A stretch of DNA of 64,000 nt from Methanothermobacter sp. (GCA_030055615.1 JASFYN010000003.1:1-64000), one strand, 5' to 3'. Counted from the stretch's first letter, positions 1 to 9,189 are shown. The notes: generated from the sequence alone by a model not told the origin. Translations and numbers: made by a program.

Positions 1-2
1 CA

Positions 3-167
3 CTAATGCTAAAACACCTAAACAAGAAAAAAGAAGCCACACTAATAGAAAAAGCCCTCACAAAAACACTAAAAAAAGGAATAAAAACACCAGACCTCAA
101 AGGAAAACACACAACAACACAAGTAGCAGAAGCAATAAGAAATGAACTATTGAAAATGAATCTTTAA
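3..167 (+). CDS. C-terminal end of an isopropylmalate/homoisocitrate dehydrogenase family protein (partial)
   Basis: The gene enters from the left edge and only its last 54 residues are present, ending at a TAA. The visible tail (AxxIEKALxxTLKKGIKTPDLKG followed by TTTQVAEAI) matches the C-terminus of the LeuB/AksF/isocitrate dehydrogenase family, which oxidatively decarboxylates 2-hydroxy-3-carboxy acids. In methanogens such enzymes act in leucine, isoleucine (citramalate) or coenzyme B (homoaconitate) biosynthesis; the visible part cannot tell which. It faces argB convergently, with about 107 bases between the two stop codons. Confidence 0.75.
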   Translation, partial: LMLKHLNKKKEATLIEKALTKTLKKGIKTPDLKGKHTTTQVAEAIRNELLKMNL

Positions 168-274
168 AAGCCCCCCAAAATAATATCAAGGACTAAAAGT
201 TTTTATATTTTTGTATTAGGGCTAGAATATTGGAATGGAGATTATATACACAATAAATTACCTATTTAGGGGGT

Positions 275-1156
275 TTATTTTGTTATCATGGTCCCTATAC
301 CCTTTTTTGTGAAGATTTCTAATAATAAGGAATGTTCGATTCGTCCATCGATGATATGCGCTGATGAAACACCATCCTTTATTGCCTGGATACATGTGAG
401 AGCTTTAGGGAGCATTCCACCTTTTATGACGCCCTCTTTGATAAGATCGTCCAGTTCACTTATACTAATCTTCTCTATTAAAGTTTCAGGGTTTTTGGGG
501 TCTTCTAAAATTCCTGGGACATCTGTGAGTATTATAAGTTTCTCGGCGCCGATTTCAGCGGCTACTTCACCGGCAACGGTATCAGCATTCAAATTTAAAG
601 TTTCAGCGTTCTTGTCGATTCCAATAGGCGAAATTATAGGTATGTAACCATTACTCGTTAATATCTCCAATATTTCAGGGTTTACAGATTCTATCTCACC
701 GACTAGTCCAAGGTCTATTTCCTGTTCTTCTCCTGTTTCCTCATCCTTGATTATGTGGGGTGCTTTTTTCCTGGCAAGCAAAAGTTGGCTGTCCTTGCCG
801 GATAATCCTATACCCTTACCTCCATGGAAGCATATCTTTGATACTATGCTCGTGTTTATTTTACCGACGAGAACCATTTTAACTATATCCATTGTTTCTT
901 CATCTGTAACTCTTAAACCCTCGATGAATTTAGGCTTTTTACCCATCTTGTTCATAGCACGGGATATCTCAGGTCCTCCGCCATGAACTACAATTGGTTC
1001 CATCCCAACATATTTCAGGAGTACGGTGTCTCTTGCTGTTGAGTCCATGGCCTCTTCTTGTATCATGGCGTGTCCACCATATTTTATGAGGATTTTTTTA
1101 CCATGAAATCTTTTAATGTATGGTAGAGCTTCCACAAGGATCTTTACAGTTTCCAT
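275..1156 (-). CDS. argB: Acetylglutamate kinase
   Basis: Amino acid kinase family protein of 293 aa, the usual length. It phosphorylates N-acetylglutamate in the second step of the acetylated arginine pathway in the cytoplasm. Visible signatures are the N-terminal LIKYGGHAM phosphate-binding strand, the VHGGGPEIS substrate loop near residue 58, the [10 protein letters not shown] segment, and the [10 protein letters not shown] and KGGMLPK motifs of the ATP site. It follows argJ on the same strand with a 15-base gap, so the two are almost certainly co-transcribed. Confidence 0.97.
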   Translation of the reverse strand: METVKILVEALPYIKRFHGKKILIKYGGHAMIQEEAMDSTARDTVLLKYVGMEPIVVHGGGPEISRAMNKMGKKPKFIEGLRVTDEETMDIVKMVLVGKINTSIVSKICFHGGKGIGLSGKDSQLLLARKKAPHIIKDEETGEEQEIDLGLVGEIESVNPEILEILTSNGYIPIISPIGIDKNAETLNLNADTVAGEVAAEIGAEKLIILTDVPGILEDPKNPETLIEKISISELDDLIKEGVIKGGMLPKALTCIQAIKDGVSSAHIIDGRIEHSLLLEIFTKKGIGTMITK

Positions 1157-1171
1157 CCATATCTCGACTCC

Positions 1172-2365
1172 TTATGTTGTATATTCTGCATTTATCTTCA
1201 CATAATCATAGGTTAGGTCGCAACCATAAGCTTTTGCAGTCTCTTTGCCAATGCCCAAGTCTATGACTATCCTTATCTTATCTTCTTTCATGAGATCTCT
1301 TGCAATTTTAAGTTCTCTGCTCTCTTCGGATGCTATGATCTCACCTTCTTTTATAAGGTTAATCTTTCTATTTTCACCCTCCAAGATAATGGACATTTTT
1401 TCTTTTTCTATAACGGCTCCTGAGTATCCTATCGCTGCTATGATCCTCCCCCAGTTCGGATCCGCCCCAAATAGTGCTGTTTTAACGAGCGAAGACCCGG
1501 CAACAGCCCTAGCAACCCTTTTAGCATCCTTTAGAGACTTGGCATTTAAGATTTCCACTTCCATATACTTGGTGGCCCCTTCACCATCCCTTGCTATCAT
1601 CTTTGCAAGTTCCCTGCATGTTAAATTTAAAGCTTCTTGGAAATTATCATCTATTTTTCCTGATTTTCCAGTTGCTACTAATATGACCATATCATTGGTG
1701 CTTTCATCCCCATCGACTATTACCATGTTAAAGGTTTCATCCACCGCTGTTCTGAGAGCCTCTTTTAACTGTAATGGTGATGCCTTCACGTCCGTGGTTA
1801 TAAATGAGAGCATTGTAGCCATGTTAGGGGCTATCATACCAGATCCCTTGGCCACGCCCCCTATCCTAGCCTTGTTACCATCCTCAAGTTCGAATTCAAC
1901 TGCAAACTCCTTTGGGAACGTGTCAGTAGTCATTATCGCCTCTGCGAATCTTCTAGACCCCCTAGGTGAATTTTCAAGGCCTCTTAGAACCTTTTGAGTG
2001 AGTGGTTCTATTATGTTCATGGGCATTTTTCTGCCTATGACACCTGTGGAAGCCACAGCAACCATGTCCTCAGGGATTGAAAGACCCTCTGCTACGATTT
2101 TGACCATTCTATGAGCATCTTCCATGCCTTTCGGGCCTGTAAAGCAATTTGCATTACCACTGTTGGCTATGATGGCTGATAGTTTACCATCTTCTAAGTG
2201 TTTCATGGTTAATTTTATGGGTTCGGCTTTTATCTTATTAGAAGTGAAGACGGCTGCGGCGGTGCTTTTACCAGCATATAATATGCCAAGACCATATTTT
2301 CCCTTCCTGGACCCCCAGGCGAGTATGTTATCTACTGCACATACTCCACCTTCTATCAATTTCAC
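1172..2365 (-). CDS. argJ: Glutamate N-acetyltransferase (ornithine acetyltransferase)
   Basis: ArgJ family protein of 397 aa. It transfers the acetyl group from N-acetylornithine to glutamate, closing the cyclic arginine pathway; some members also use acetyl-CoA. The autoproteolytic site is clear: KGSGMIAPNMATMLSF, where the Thr of ATML becomes the N-terminal nucleophile of the beta chain. Other family marks are IANSGNANCFTG near residue 66 and the GADPNWGRIIAAIGYSG block. It is encoded directly upstream of argB. Sequence alone does not settle whether the enzyme is mono- or bifunctional. Confidence 0.97.
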   Translation of the reverse strand: MKLIEGGVCAVDNILAWGSRKGKYGLGILYAGKSTAAAVFTSNKIKAEPIKLTMKHLEDGKLSAIIANSGNANCFTGPKGMEDAHRMVKIVAEGLSIPEDMVAVASTGVIGRKMPMNIIEPLTQKVLRGLENSPRGSRRFAEAIMTTDTFPKEFAVEFELEDGNKARIGGVAKGSGMIAPNMATMLSFITTDVKASPLQLKEALRTAVDETFNMVIVDGDESTNDMVILVATGKSGKIDDNFQEALNLTCRELAKMIARDGEGATKYMEVEILNAKSLKDAKRVARAVAGSSLVKTALFGADPNWGRIIAAIGYSGAVIEKEKMSIILEGENRKINLIKEGEIIASEESRELKIARDLMKEDKIRIVIDLGIGKETAKAYGCDLTYDYVKINAEYTT

Positions 2366-2405
2366 GAGCGATCCTCCCGCTATTCACGGATGATTAGCCA
2401 CACTC

Positions 2406-2636
2406 TTATGGATTGTATTCGTGAGAACTTGTCATGTTATTTGTAATCGTCTCGTTGACCTGTGGGGCGTATTCGATCGGATTTGGGATCTCTAAGCTTG
2501 TATTCTTATAGGCAGGTTTTTGTGTAATGTTTCCGGGTGATATTGCTAATATTATCCCTAGACAAGAACCGCAACCAAATGCTATCAACGATATTAAAAG
2601 TGCAACCATTATTTTAGCTTCAGTTTCGGGCCTCAT
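2406..2636 (-). CDS. Small single-span membrane protein of unknown function
   Basis: A 76-aa protein with one hydrophobic segment (about residues 9-32, rich in Leu, Ile, Ala and Gly, with two Cys near GCGSCLG), followed by a polar Asn/Thr/Pro-rich tail with several N-x-T/S sequons (NIT, NTS, NET, NMT). This suggests one membrane anchor with an exposed, possibly N-glycosylated tail. A GGGGAG ribosome binding site lies 8 bases before the ATG. It sits 40 bases upstream of argJ on the same strand, but nothing in it suggests a role in arginine synthesis. I do not recognise the family. Confidence 0.6.
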   Translation of the reverse strand: MRPETEAKIMVALLISLIAFGCGSCLGIILAISPGNITQKPAYKNTSLEIPNPIEYAPQVNETITNNMTSSHEYNP

Positions 2637-2715
2637 TGTAAAACTCCCCAGATTATAATTAGAGATAATCCTTTAAATAGTTTAAGATCATATTAGAGGA
2701 TATGGTTGGGATTTC

Positions 2716-3921
2716 CTAAGTAGTGGCCCCATACAATACTGCGAGTATTATTGCAAGTAGTCCTAGTTGCCAGTATCCAAGGTTCCAGCCTAGGAATGTT
2801 GCCATGAAAACGAAGATGAATATTATGATGAGTCTTGCCTTTTTATTGAATAAGTAATCTATGACAGCCCTAGTAAATGGGTTGGGGATGAAATAGCCAT
2901 AGAGTCCATCTGCAACATCGAATATTATGACAGTGGCTGGGTTCCACAATTTTATGTCATCTGCAAGTTGTGCTCTTTCAGCTGCTTCTCTTCTGGTTTT
3001 ACCTATGCCAGCTCTTATCTTTGCACCATTTGCAAGTGCGTGCCATGCAGCATCTATTGTGGCCCTTAGTGCAATGTCTTTGCTTGGTAGGTTGGCGATT
3101 AGATCATCACCACCTTCTTTGTAACCTTCAATTTTCCCTTTACATTCCTTTTCAATGTAATTTTTGATGTCGTTCATTATCTCGACTAGGGCTCCTTTAC
3201 CATGTTCTTCGATAAAACTTGTGGAATTGATAACATCAATGAAAAGGTAATTGTCATGGGGTGATGGTTCACCCTCCTGTGGGGTGAATGGTGTTGGGAA
3301 TATGAGGGCGAATTCGCCGCCAAGTTTTGTGAAGCCCACTCCTGGGATTTCACCAACTTCTTCGTTTAATTTTATGGACCTTTCTATTGCAGCGGCTCCT
3401 GTCATCCCCACAGCAGCCCTGAGGTTAATCTTCTTTGCACTAGCCAATCCTATAAGTTTTATAGCGGCCCTTATAGCATCATTCTTTGAAGGGAGTCTCG
3501 CGATGACTTCTGTGGGACTTTTTTCAATAATCTCTCCCTTTTCTTTTCTTAAAAGTTCTATGAAATCTTTGATTATCCTAGCCTTGTTAAAAACTTCTAT
3601 GTAAAGGTAACGATCACTACCTATTATGATGTTGCTGAAAAGGGCGTACTCGTCTACTTTTTCCAATGGTGGTTTTAATTCGATGAATCTTCTATTAGGG
3701 GGGATGTTCTCAGAACCGACCTCTCTTATAAGATTGTTAAAAATATTCTGGCTGTTTATATCCGCCTTTTTTATTTCTATGAGCATAGTCTTTGTATAAT
3801 TTATCATGTCAACGTATTCCCGTTCCCTGGCATTGTTTGGGGAATACTTGGTGCCTATACCCAAAACCTTCTTTTTTAATAATAAACCTAACAGTACCTG
3901 GAGGATGTACTCTGTCAGCAT
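2716..3921 (-). CDS. Membrane-anchored protein with tandem GGDEF/GTP-cyclohydrolase III-like palm domains
   Basis: A 401-aa protein when started at MLTEYILQ. This start is preferred because GGAGG lies about 9 bases upstream and the ATG follows the previous stop with one base between; an ATG 36 bases further upstream would overlap the NYN gene. Two repeats of a palm-like fold are visible. Repeat one (about 95-200) has LYIEVFN, SPTEVIARLP and LRAAVGMTG and looks degenerate. Repeat two (about 222-335) has LFIDVIN with D229, EGYKEGGDD at 270-273 and KIRAGIGKTRREAAERA, the layout seen in GGDEF cyclases and archaeal GTP cyclohydrolase III. Two hydrophobic segments (363-379, 384-398) end the protein. 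A nucleotide-cyclising or GTP-hydrolysing activity is inference only. Confidence 0.75.
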   Translation of the reverse strand: MLTEYILQVLLGLLLKKKVLGIGTKYSPNNAREREYVDMINYTKTMLIEIKKADINSQNIFNNLIREVGSENIPPNRRFIELKPPLEKVDEYALFSNIIIGSDRYLYIEVFNKARIIKDFIELLRKEKGEIIEKSPTEVIARLPSKNDAIRAAIKLIGLASAKKINLRAAVGMTGAAAIERSIKLNEEVGEIPGVGFTKLGGEFALIFPTPFTPQEGEPSPHDNYLFIDVINSTSFIEEHGKGALVEIMNDIKNYIEKECKGKIEGYKEGGDDLIANLPSKDIALRATIDAAWHALANGAKIRAGIGKTRREAAERAQLADDIKLWNPATVIIFDVADGLYGYFIPNPFTRAVIDYLFNKKARLIIIFIFVFMATFLGWNLGYWQLGLLAIILAVLYGATT

Positions 3922-3922
3922 T

Positions 3923-4948
3923 TTAACTGCTTCCTCCCTTCTCCAAGACCACTTCAAATTCTCCAGGTTTTTCCATTAGCATACTAGGCTTCACAGAAAC
4001 TATAGGGAATCTCCAGGATCCTATGCGAGCAGCTACGGTACTTGCAATGTTCCTCGAATTCTTCTTTACAAAATTATAGTCATGGTCATTGATGATTATG
4101 TTAATATCATAAGGCGCTTCCTCCATAACCTCATCAGAATAGAATATATTAACCTCAAAACGGCCCTTTTTGATGAAAACATCATTTCTAACAGCGACGA
4201 GGGGGGCGTGATCCAATTTTAAACGTTCAAAGACTGTTACCGCGATGTTACCCGCATATTTAACAACTTCCCTGTAATCTTGGGGATTTACAAGTACGAA
4301 TATTATGAAGTCTCCTGTTTTTTCAGCTTCCTCAACGAGTTCCATGAACTTGTCAAAAAGGGGTAATTTCTTGAACATACCTTCAAGTTTTGGTTCAAGA
4401 CCCTCCTCTTCCACTTTTTCTATCCTATCAATGGCTTCTTTCGCAATTGCTATACCACTCAATTTCTTACCCCTTTTAACCTTATAATAGTCGAAGCCCT
4501 TCCTCTCGAATTCTGCTAATATCTCTGCACAGATCTTCTGAAGGATATTTTTAACCCTCTTAGGTTTTGATGGTCGGCCGATAACTATCTTATCCTCTTT
4601 AAAATTGTAAGGTATCCTCCTACTACTTATATCCTGAAACTCATCAGAATATTCTTTGAAGGCATCATTTGATAATATCTTAGCATCTTCCTCCTCTGCT
4701 AATTTCAAGATGAAATGATCCGCATTAGTGCCAGAGGGCACCTGCTTAAACTCGCCCTTTTCAAGATACTTCTTAAATTTTTCTTTATCATCAATTTCAT
4801 GCTTTAATGATGCATCAGCGATTATGACAGGCTCATATCCAAGTTTACGGAGTTCTTCAGCGGCCTTTAATATGTTCTCTAACCTGGGCTTGTCGTCATC
4901 CCCCTTCCTAGAATGAGCTACATTAGATGCATCTATAATAACCCTCAA
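3923..4948 (-). CDS. NYN (Zc3h12a-like) ribonuclease with C-terminal RNA-binding-like region
   Basis: A 341-aa protein. Residues 1-120 form a PIN-like NYN nuclease domain: VIIDASNVAHS carries the first catalytic Asp, VIIADAS the second acidic patch, and NADHFILKLAEEEDAKILSNDAF the NxDxxI and SND motifs of the Zc3h12a RNase group. The remainder (about 130-341) is a basic, mixed alpha/beta region (RPSKPKRVKNI, then repeated NIA-TV segments) that I do not recognise. It lies between a metallophosphoesterase and the palm-domain gene with near-zero spacing. Single-stranded RNA endonuclease activity is expected from the family; the target is unknown. Confidence 0.85.
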   Translation of the reverse strand: MRVIIDASNVAHSRKGDDDKPRLENILKAAEELRKLGYEPVIIADASLKHEIDDKEKFKKYLEKGEFKQVPSGTNADHFILKLAEEEDAKILSNDAFKEYSDEFQDISSRRIPYNFKEDKIVIGRPSKPKRVKNILQKICAEILAEFERKGFDYYKVKRGKKLSGIAIAKEAIDRIEKVEEEGLEPKLEGMFKKLPLFDKFMELVEEAEKTGDFIIFVLVNPQDYREVVKYAGNIAVTVFERLKLDHAPLVAVRNDVFIKKGRFEVNIFYSDEVMEEAPYDINIIINDHDYNFVKKNSRNIASTVAARIGSWRFPIVSVKPSMLMEKPGEFEVVLEKGGSS

Positions 4949-4963
4949 TTGATCACCCTTCCA

Positions 4964-5707
4964 TTATTTAGAACAGAGTTTATATGATCCCATCAAATAG
5001 CTTTTCCTTTGCACTTGGTTTAATCTTATCTCTATTATATCATCCTCGATATAATATGTGTTATATGAATTAATATCTTTACCTCGGAGCTTGAGTGATG
5101 CTACTGTACCAGCTGTTACAAAGAAAATGTCCTCAACTCTCCATACGTGTGGAACATGCTTATGGCCACAGATAACCAAATTGGCCCTACCTTTGACAAT
5201 GGAGCATAAAACATCACCTGCATCGACTAGAACATTCCTTTCACGTCCAGTTTTTGGTACTGGTATGATATGATGATGTAATGCTATCACACTATACAAG
5301 TCGGCCTCAGCGGCTTTTTTAAGCTCTTTTTCCATCCATAATTGCTGAGACCTCCCTACTTTCCCCTCATCCAGGTCTGGTTCGCTACTATCCAATCCTA
5401 TCACTCGTAATTCATCATTAATAGTTAAAGTGCCCCTTTTTTCTTTCAGAACCTCTTCGAATGTCTCATTACCTACATGTCTTGCATCATGGTTACCTGG
5501 GACAACCAGCAGGGGACTTTCTATATTACTAAGATAACTTGCCACTTGCAAAAATTCTAAATAGTAGCCATTATCTGTTAAATCACCTGTAGCAACGACA
5601 ACATCAGGTTCCATGTCATTTATCTGCCTTATAGCCTCTAATAGTATATCCTCTTTAAAGTTTTCCGCGCCTACATGAAGATCTGATATGTGGGCGATGA
5701 GCACCAT
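4964..5707 (-). CDS. Calcineurin-like metallophosphoesterase
   Basis: A 247-aa protein with all five metal-binding motifs in order: HISDLHVG near the N-terminus, VVATGDLTDNG, VPGNHDARH, ALHHHIIP and CGHKHVPH. This is the cytoplasmic Icc/CpdA-like phosphodiesterase type that hydrolyses phosphodiesters with two metal ions. The substrate cannot be read from sequence; cyclic nucleotides and nucleic acids are both known for the fold. It starts right after the nac stop codon and precedes the NYN RNase, which suggests RNA or nucleotide metabolism. Confidence 0.9.
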   Translation of the reverse strand: MVLIAHISDLHVGAENFKEDILLEAIRQINDMEPDVVVATGDLTDNGYYLEFLQVASYLSNIESPLLVVPGNHDARHVGNETFEEVLKEKRGTLTINDELRVIGLDSSEPDLDEGKVGRSQQLWMEKELKKAAEADLYSVIALHHHIIPVPKTGRERNVLVDAGDVLCSIVKGRANLVICGHKHVPHVWRVEDIFFVTAGTVASLKLRGKDINSYNTYYIEDDIIEIRLNQVQRKSYLMGSYKLCSK

Positions 5708-5708
5708 T

Positions 5709-6056
5709 TTAACTTAACCTCAAAATAGCCTCTGCAAGATCCCCATTGGTCTCCTTTAGCGCATCCTCCGCTTCTTTTCTAGTAGCGCCTGTTTGGCTCA
5801 TAACAAGCTCAATATCCTCCTCAGGTATCTCAGGCCCCCTTGTTTTTTCCTTGGCTTTACCAGTTACTTGATAGGTTCTCTGGCCCATGAAATCCATGAT
5901 AGTAACCTTAGGATTCCCTATGATAATATCTTTATCCTTTAACCTTATTATAACTTCTTTAACGCCTTTGAGGTCCTTCATCTCCATTCCCATCTGTTTC
6001 ATTGCTCTTTGCATCTGCTTTAACTGTTTTGGGTTCATTCCCATGCCGGGTATCAT
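5709..6056 (-). CDS. nac: Nascent polypeptide-associated complex protein
   Basis: A 115-aa archaeal NAC, a homodimeric ribosome-bound chaperone at the tunnel exit. The Met/Lys-rich N-terminus (GMNPKQLKQMQRAMKQ) precedes the NAC beta-barrel (about 28-68, VKEVIIRLKDKDIIIGNPKVT) and a C-terminal UBA domain (about 78-115, IELVMSQTGATRKEAEDAL). The ATG overlaps the tgtA stop by four bases, so translation is probably coupled. Confidence 0.95.
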   Translation of the reverse strand: MIPGMGMNPKQLKQMQRAMKQMGMEMKDLKGVKEVIIRLKDKDIIIGNPKVTIMDFMGQRTYQVTGKAKEKTRGPEIPEEDIELVMSQTGATRKEAEDALKETNGDLAEAILRLS

Positions 6057-7999
6057 CTTCCTCCTCTCCTTGTCTTTATAGCCTGGCCATAATCGAAGTC
6101 TAGGATCTCCTCACTACAGAGGAGCGACTTGCCAGTGGCTAGTAATTCATCATCCTCGTTAACTATTAAAACCTCATCATTTGCACGTATATTTTTATCA
6201 CATTCTATAACAAACTTTGCAAATATATTTTTCCCCTCCCTAGCAAAGGGTTCTGATTCTTTATCCACAACAACTCTACACCTAGGATAATCTAGGTTTG
6301 AATGTAGGAGTAACGCACCCCTCCATGATGGGATTATAAAACCATCAGATGTCCTTATACTCGCGATGAGCTCATCGTCCACATAAACATAGCGTATTCT
6401 CCCAGTCTTTTTACTCTTTATTATCTGCAAATCCCCTTTGAAGAGTGCTTCGCCAGCCCCTTCCCCAAACTGATAATCCGCCACGGCAACTAAACGATCC
6501 CTATCAGAAACCCTAACAGGTGGAGGGTCAACCCTAAACTTGAATCCAAGGTTAAATCTTTCATTAATATCTTCACTGACTATTATACTCTCATATTCTT
6601 CCTCAAGTTTTTTTATAATTGAACGGATGGAATTCACTGATTCAACATCTAATATAGATGGAGATTCATTCTGGGAGAAAGGATAGAATTCGTCCAATTC
6701 CAATGGTATTATCCCGAAGGGTATGTCAACTACCATGAACTGCCACTCATCAACCGCAACCGGGACTGGAGAAAAAAACTCTCCAAGATACGCTGGGATA
6801 TGCCTAGAATAAGGTTTACTAGAAATTGATAAAAGCGCCACTCCCCTCTTTTTGGGGAGTCGATTCAACCGCCTATGGTAACGGTAAACCTCAACCCTTC
6901 TAAGAGACTCCGGGCCAGTATAAAAAAAAGCAGACCTCTTAGACACCGGATCATATCTTTCAATTAATTCTTGATAATCAAGCAATTTCCTGTATGCGTC
7001 CAATAATCGTGGGTGGGCTCTGCATCTCTGATCGACAAGCTCCATCAGACTACCCTCACTTATAGCCTGCCTAACCCTTCTAATCTCGGCAAAGCTCACA
7101 TAAAGATTATGGGCTGCTATAAGCTTTCTTCTCTCATTTTCATCCATGTTCCGCAATTCTTGTGGAGTATACTCAACACACACATTACAAGAACATGGCA
7201 TCTCACTAAGATCTTCTAACCTGTATGTTCCAGATGGATCTAGTAGCCTGTCATCATTAGCATATAGGATATAGGCTGCTGAGTCGAATAGGTCGCAGCC
7301 CATAGAAACTGCAAGTGCAAATAGCATAGGATGCCCAGCACCCATAAGATGTCTGGGCCTAGAAGGTGGAAGACATTCTACAGATGCCATCACAACCTCA
7401 ACAAGACTCTTATAATCATAGGATTCAAGTAGGGGTACAACAGCACCAATCGGGTGAACATCAAAATCCATCCTTGAAAGTTCCACTGCACATTTTCTCC
7501 TAAGATCCGTATATGTAGAACCTTGGACAACAGAATTCAACATCATATCCTCTCGAAGGGATAGTGCCTCTCTGGCCCTTTCTAAGGTTACTTTAAGATC
7601 TTCTTTGGCCTTGTTATATGGGGCATATGGGGGTGTTGGAATATCAAGTGATGTTCCAATATCGGCCCCTATTTCTTTTTGGAATTCTATGATTTCTTTG
7701 TTAGTGACGTCAATGTCACCATACTCTGCCAATTGAAAGGAACCAGAATCTGTTACAATAGGACCATCAAATCCTATGAGCTTATGAACACCTTTTTTAA
7801 GGGCTATATCTTTTAGTCTTTCATTTTTGTAGATTATGTAGGCGTTTGTTATCACTATTTCGGCGCCAAAGGATTTAACATCAAACACGATCTTACTGGG
7901 GTGTATTACCGGCATGAGAGCTGGTGTTTTAACCTTATAATCGCCTATAGTGAATATTCCCGTCCTTGCAAGGTTATCCTTAGCTTTTATTTCGAACAA
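6053..7999 (-). CDS. tgtA: Archaeosine tRNA-guanine transglycosylase with PUA domain
   Basis: About 648 aa, full length for archaeal TgtA. It replaces G15 of tRNA with preQ0, the first committed step of archaeosine formation. Visible are the catalytic-domain blocks VTDSGSFQL, DIPTPPYAPY and SVVQGSTYTDLRR, the zinc site CSCNVC followed by a downstream His, and a C-terminal PUA domain (FAREGKNIFAKFV through DELLATGKSLL). Homologues begin near FEIKA. Here a TTG at 7999 lies about 8 bases after a GGGGAG motif and is favoured over a GTG at 8008, which overlaps that motif. The gene overlaps the upstream methyltransferase and the downstream nac. Confidence 0.95.
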   Translation of the reverse strand: MFEIKAKDNLARTGIFTIGDYKVKTPALMPVIHPSKIVFDVKSFGAEIVITNAYIIYKNERLKDIALKKGVHKLIGFDGPIVTDSGSFQLAEYGDIDVTNKEIIEFQKEIGADIGTSLDIPTPPYAPYNKAKEDLKVTLERAREALSLREDMMLNSVVQGSTYTDLRRKCAVELSRMDFDVHPIGAVVPLLESYDYKSLVEVVMASVECLPPSRPRHLMGAGHPMLFALAVSMGCDLFDSAAYILYANDDRLLDPSGTYRLEDLSEMPCSCNVCVEYTPQELRNMDENERRKLIAAHNLYVSFAEIRRVRQAISEGSLMELVDQRCRAHPRLLDAYRKLLDYQELIERYDPVSKRSAFFYTGPESLRRVEVYRYHRRLNRLPKKRGVALLSISSKPYSRHIPAYLGEFFSPVPVAVDEWQFMVVDIPFGIIPLELDEFYPFSQNESPSILDVESVNSIRSIIKKLEEEYESIIVSEDINERFNLGFKFRVDPPPVRVSDRDRLVAVADYQFGEGAGEALFKGDLQIIKSKKTGRIRYVYVDDELIASIRTSDGFIIPSWRGALLLHSNLDYPRCRVVVDKESEPFAREGKNIFAKFVIECDKNIRANDEVLIVNEDDELLATGKSLLCSEEILDFDYGQAIKTRRGGR

Positions 8000-9189
8000 A
8001 ATATACACTCCCCATTATCCACTTTTTCTAGCCTGTTCCTCATTTCAAGTATTCTTTCCCTGGAAGATGAAAGTCTCAAGCTCTTACATCCGCATATACA
8101 TTCTGGGTATTGTGGACAGATAATATAGAGAGCTTCTTTTGAAAAAGTATCAGGTATGCCCATCCTTTTAAGGTTTTTCAGTATCCTCATAGCATGCTTT
8201 TCTGGGAGTTCCCTTCCAAGGTATATAGGTGTTCTATATGATGATGGTAACCTAGTCGCATTTCTAACTAGCATTCTTTCATTTTCCCGCCTTTCTATTA
8301 TCTTTTCACGATTATCTTCCAAGTTAGGGTCCCTGTAGGGTATCCCAACATCGGTTAAGGCTATCATCCTCTCATCATCCCATGAAAGACCCTCCCTCAT
8401 GGGCTTTAAGGATGCTATGGTGCCGCCCCTTTTCCTGCCGAACCTTGGACCTTCACATATATGGAAACCAGCCTCTATCATGGCCGATCTCACAGGGGCA
8501 GCCGAGGTATAAGTTGTGAGGATACCATCATCCTTTATAACCCTTGCAAGTTCCAAAATAAACTCCAAACTGTAAAGTTCCGGACTTCTATATGGGCTAA
8601 ACGCATCCAAGAATATCGCATCATAGTATCCTTGTGGGAGTGAAGGTAGTATTTTTCTCGCATCTTCGCAGAAAACTTTGATGGAGATGTTATCTGGGAT
8701 CTTGGTTGATACCATTTGAAAACGGGCCCATCCATTCCTAATGAGCCATTCCTCATATGCCCTTTTTATGATTTCATGGGATGGTATGGGACTTGGAACA
8801 AGAACACCAGCACCTATAACCTCTGGTGATGCTTCTATCATGTGTATAATGATATTACCGACTTTTATATGGTCTATTAGGGCTGCCGAATTGTATCCAA
8901 GGCCTGAGCATATATCAAGGACCTTGATGTTCCTTTTATCTTCTAGTTGTGATGGTTTGACAAACTTTTCATAGGCTTCGGTTATGGCACCATGGATCGT
9001 GTGCATTGTTTCACTTTCTCCCGAAATCTTCTGAGAAGGGAGAGTATATGAACCATCGTATGTCCTAATTAGATATTTTCTAAGTTTTCTCGAGGCCTCG
9101 TCCCTCACATTTTTTCCAAGACATTCCCTATCTAAATATTCCTTTATTAGTATCATAATTTCTTCATTTATTGTTAGAGGCTTGTACAT
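7987..9189 (-). CDS. MnmC-like SAM-dependent methyltransferase with C-terminal cysteine cluster
   Basis: A 400-aa protein. The central Rossmann domain has motif I VLDICSGLGYNSAA near residue 90, a MIEASPE motif II, and DAIFLDAFSPYRSPELYS, the hallmark of the DUF752/Methyltransf_30 group that includes the MnmC methylating domain. The last 45 residues carry six Cys at about 358, 364, 366, 368, 395 and 398, which could bind zinc or an Fe-S cluster. It overlaps the start of tgtA by 13 to 22 bases, so a tRNA substrate is a reasonable inference. Which nucleotide it modifies is unknown. Confidence 0.8.
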   Translation of the reverse strand: MYKPLTINEEIMILIKEYLDRECLGKNVRDEASRKLRKYLIRTYDGSYTLPSQKISGESETMHTIHGAITEAYEKFVKPSQLEDKRNIKVLDICSGLGYNSAALIDHIKVGNIIIHMIEASPEVIGAGVLVPSPIPSHEIIKRAYEEWLIRNGWARFQMVSTKIPDNISIKVFCEDARKILPSLPQGYYDAIFLDAFSPYRSPELYSLEFILELARVIKDDGILTTYTSAAPVRSAMIEAGFHICEGPRFGRKRGGTIASLKPMREGLSWDDERMIALTDVGIPYRDPNLEDNREKIIERRENERMLVRNATRLPSSYRTPIYLGRELPEKHAMRILKNLKRMGIPDTFSKEALYIICPQYPECICGCKSLRLSSSRERILEMRNRLEKVDNGECIFCSK

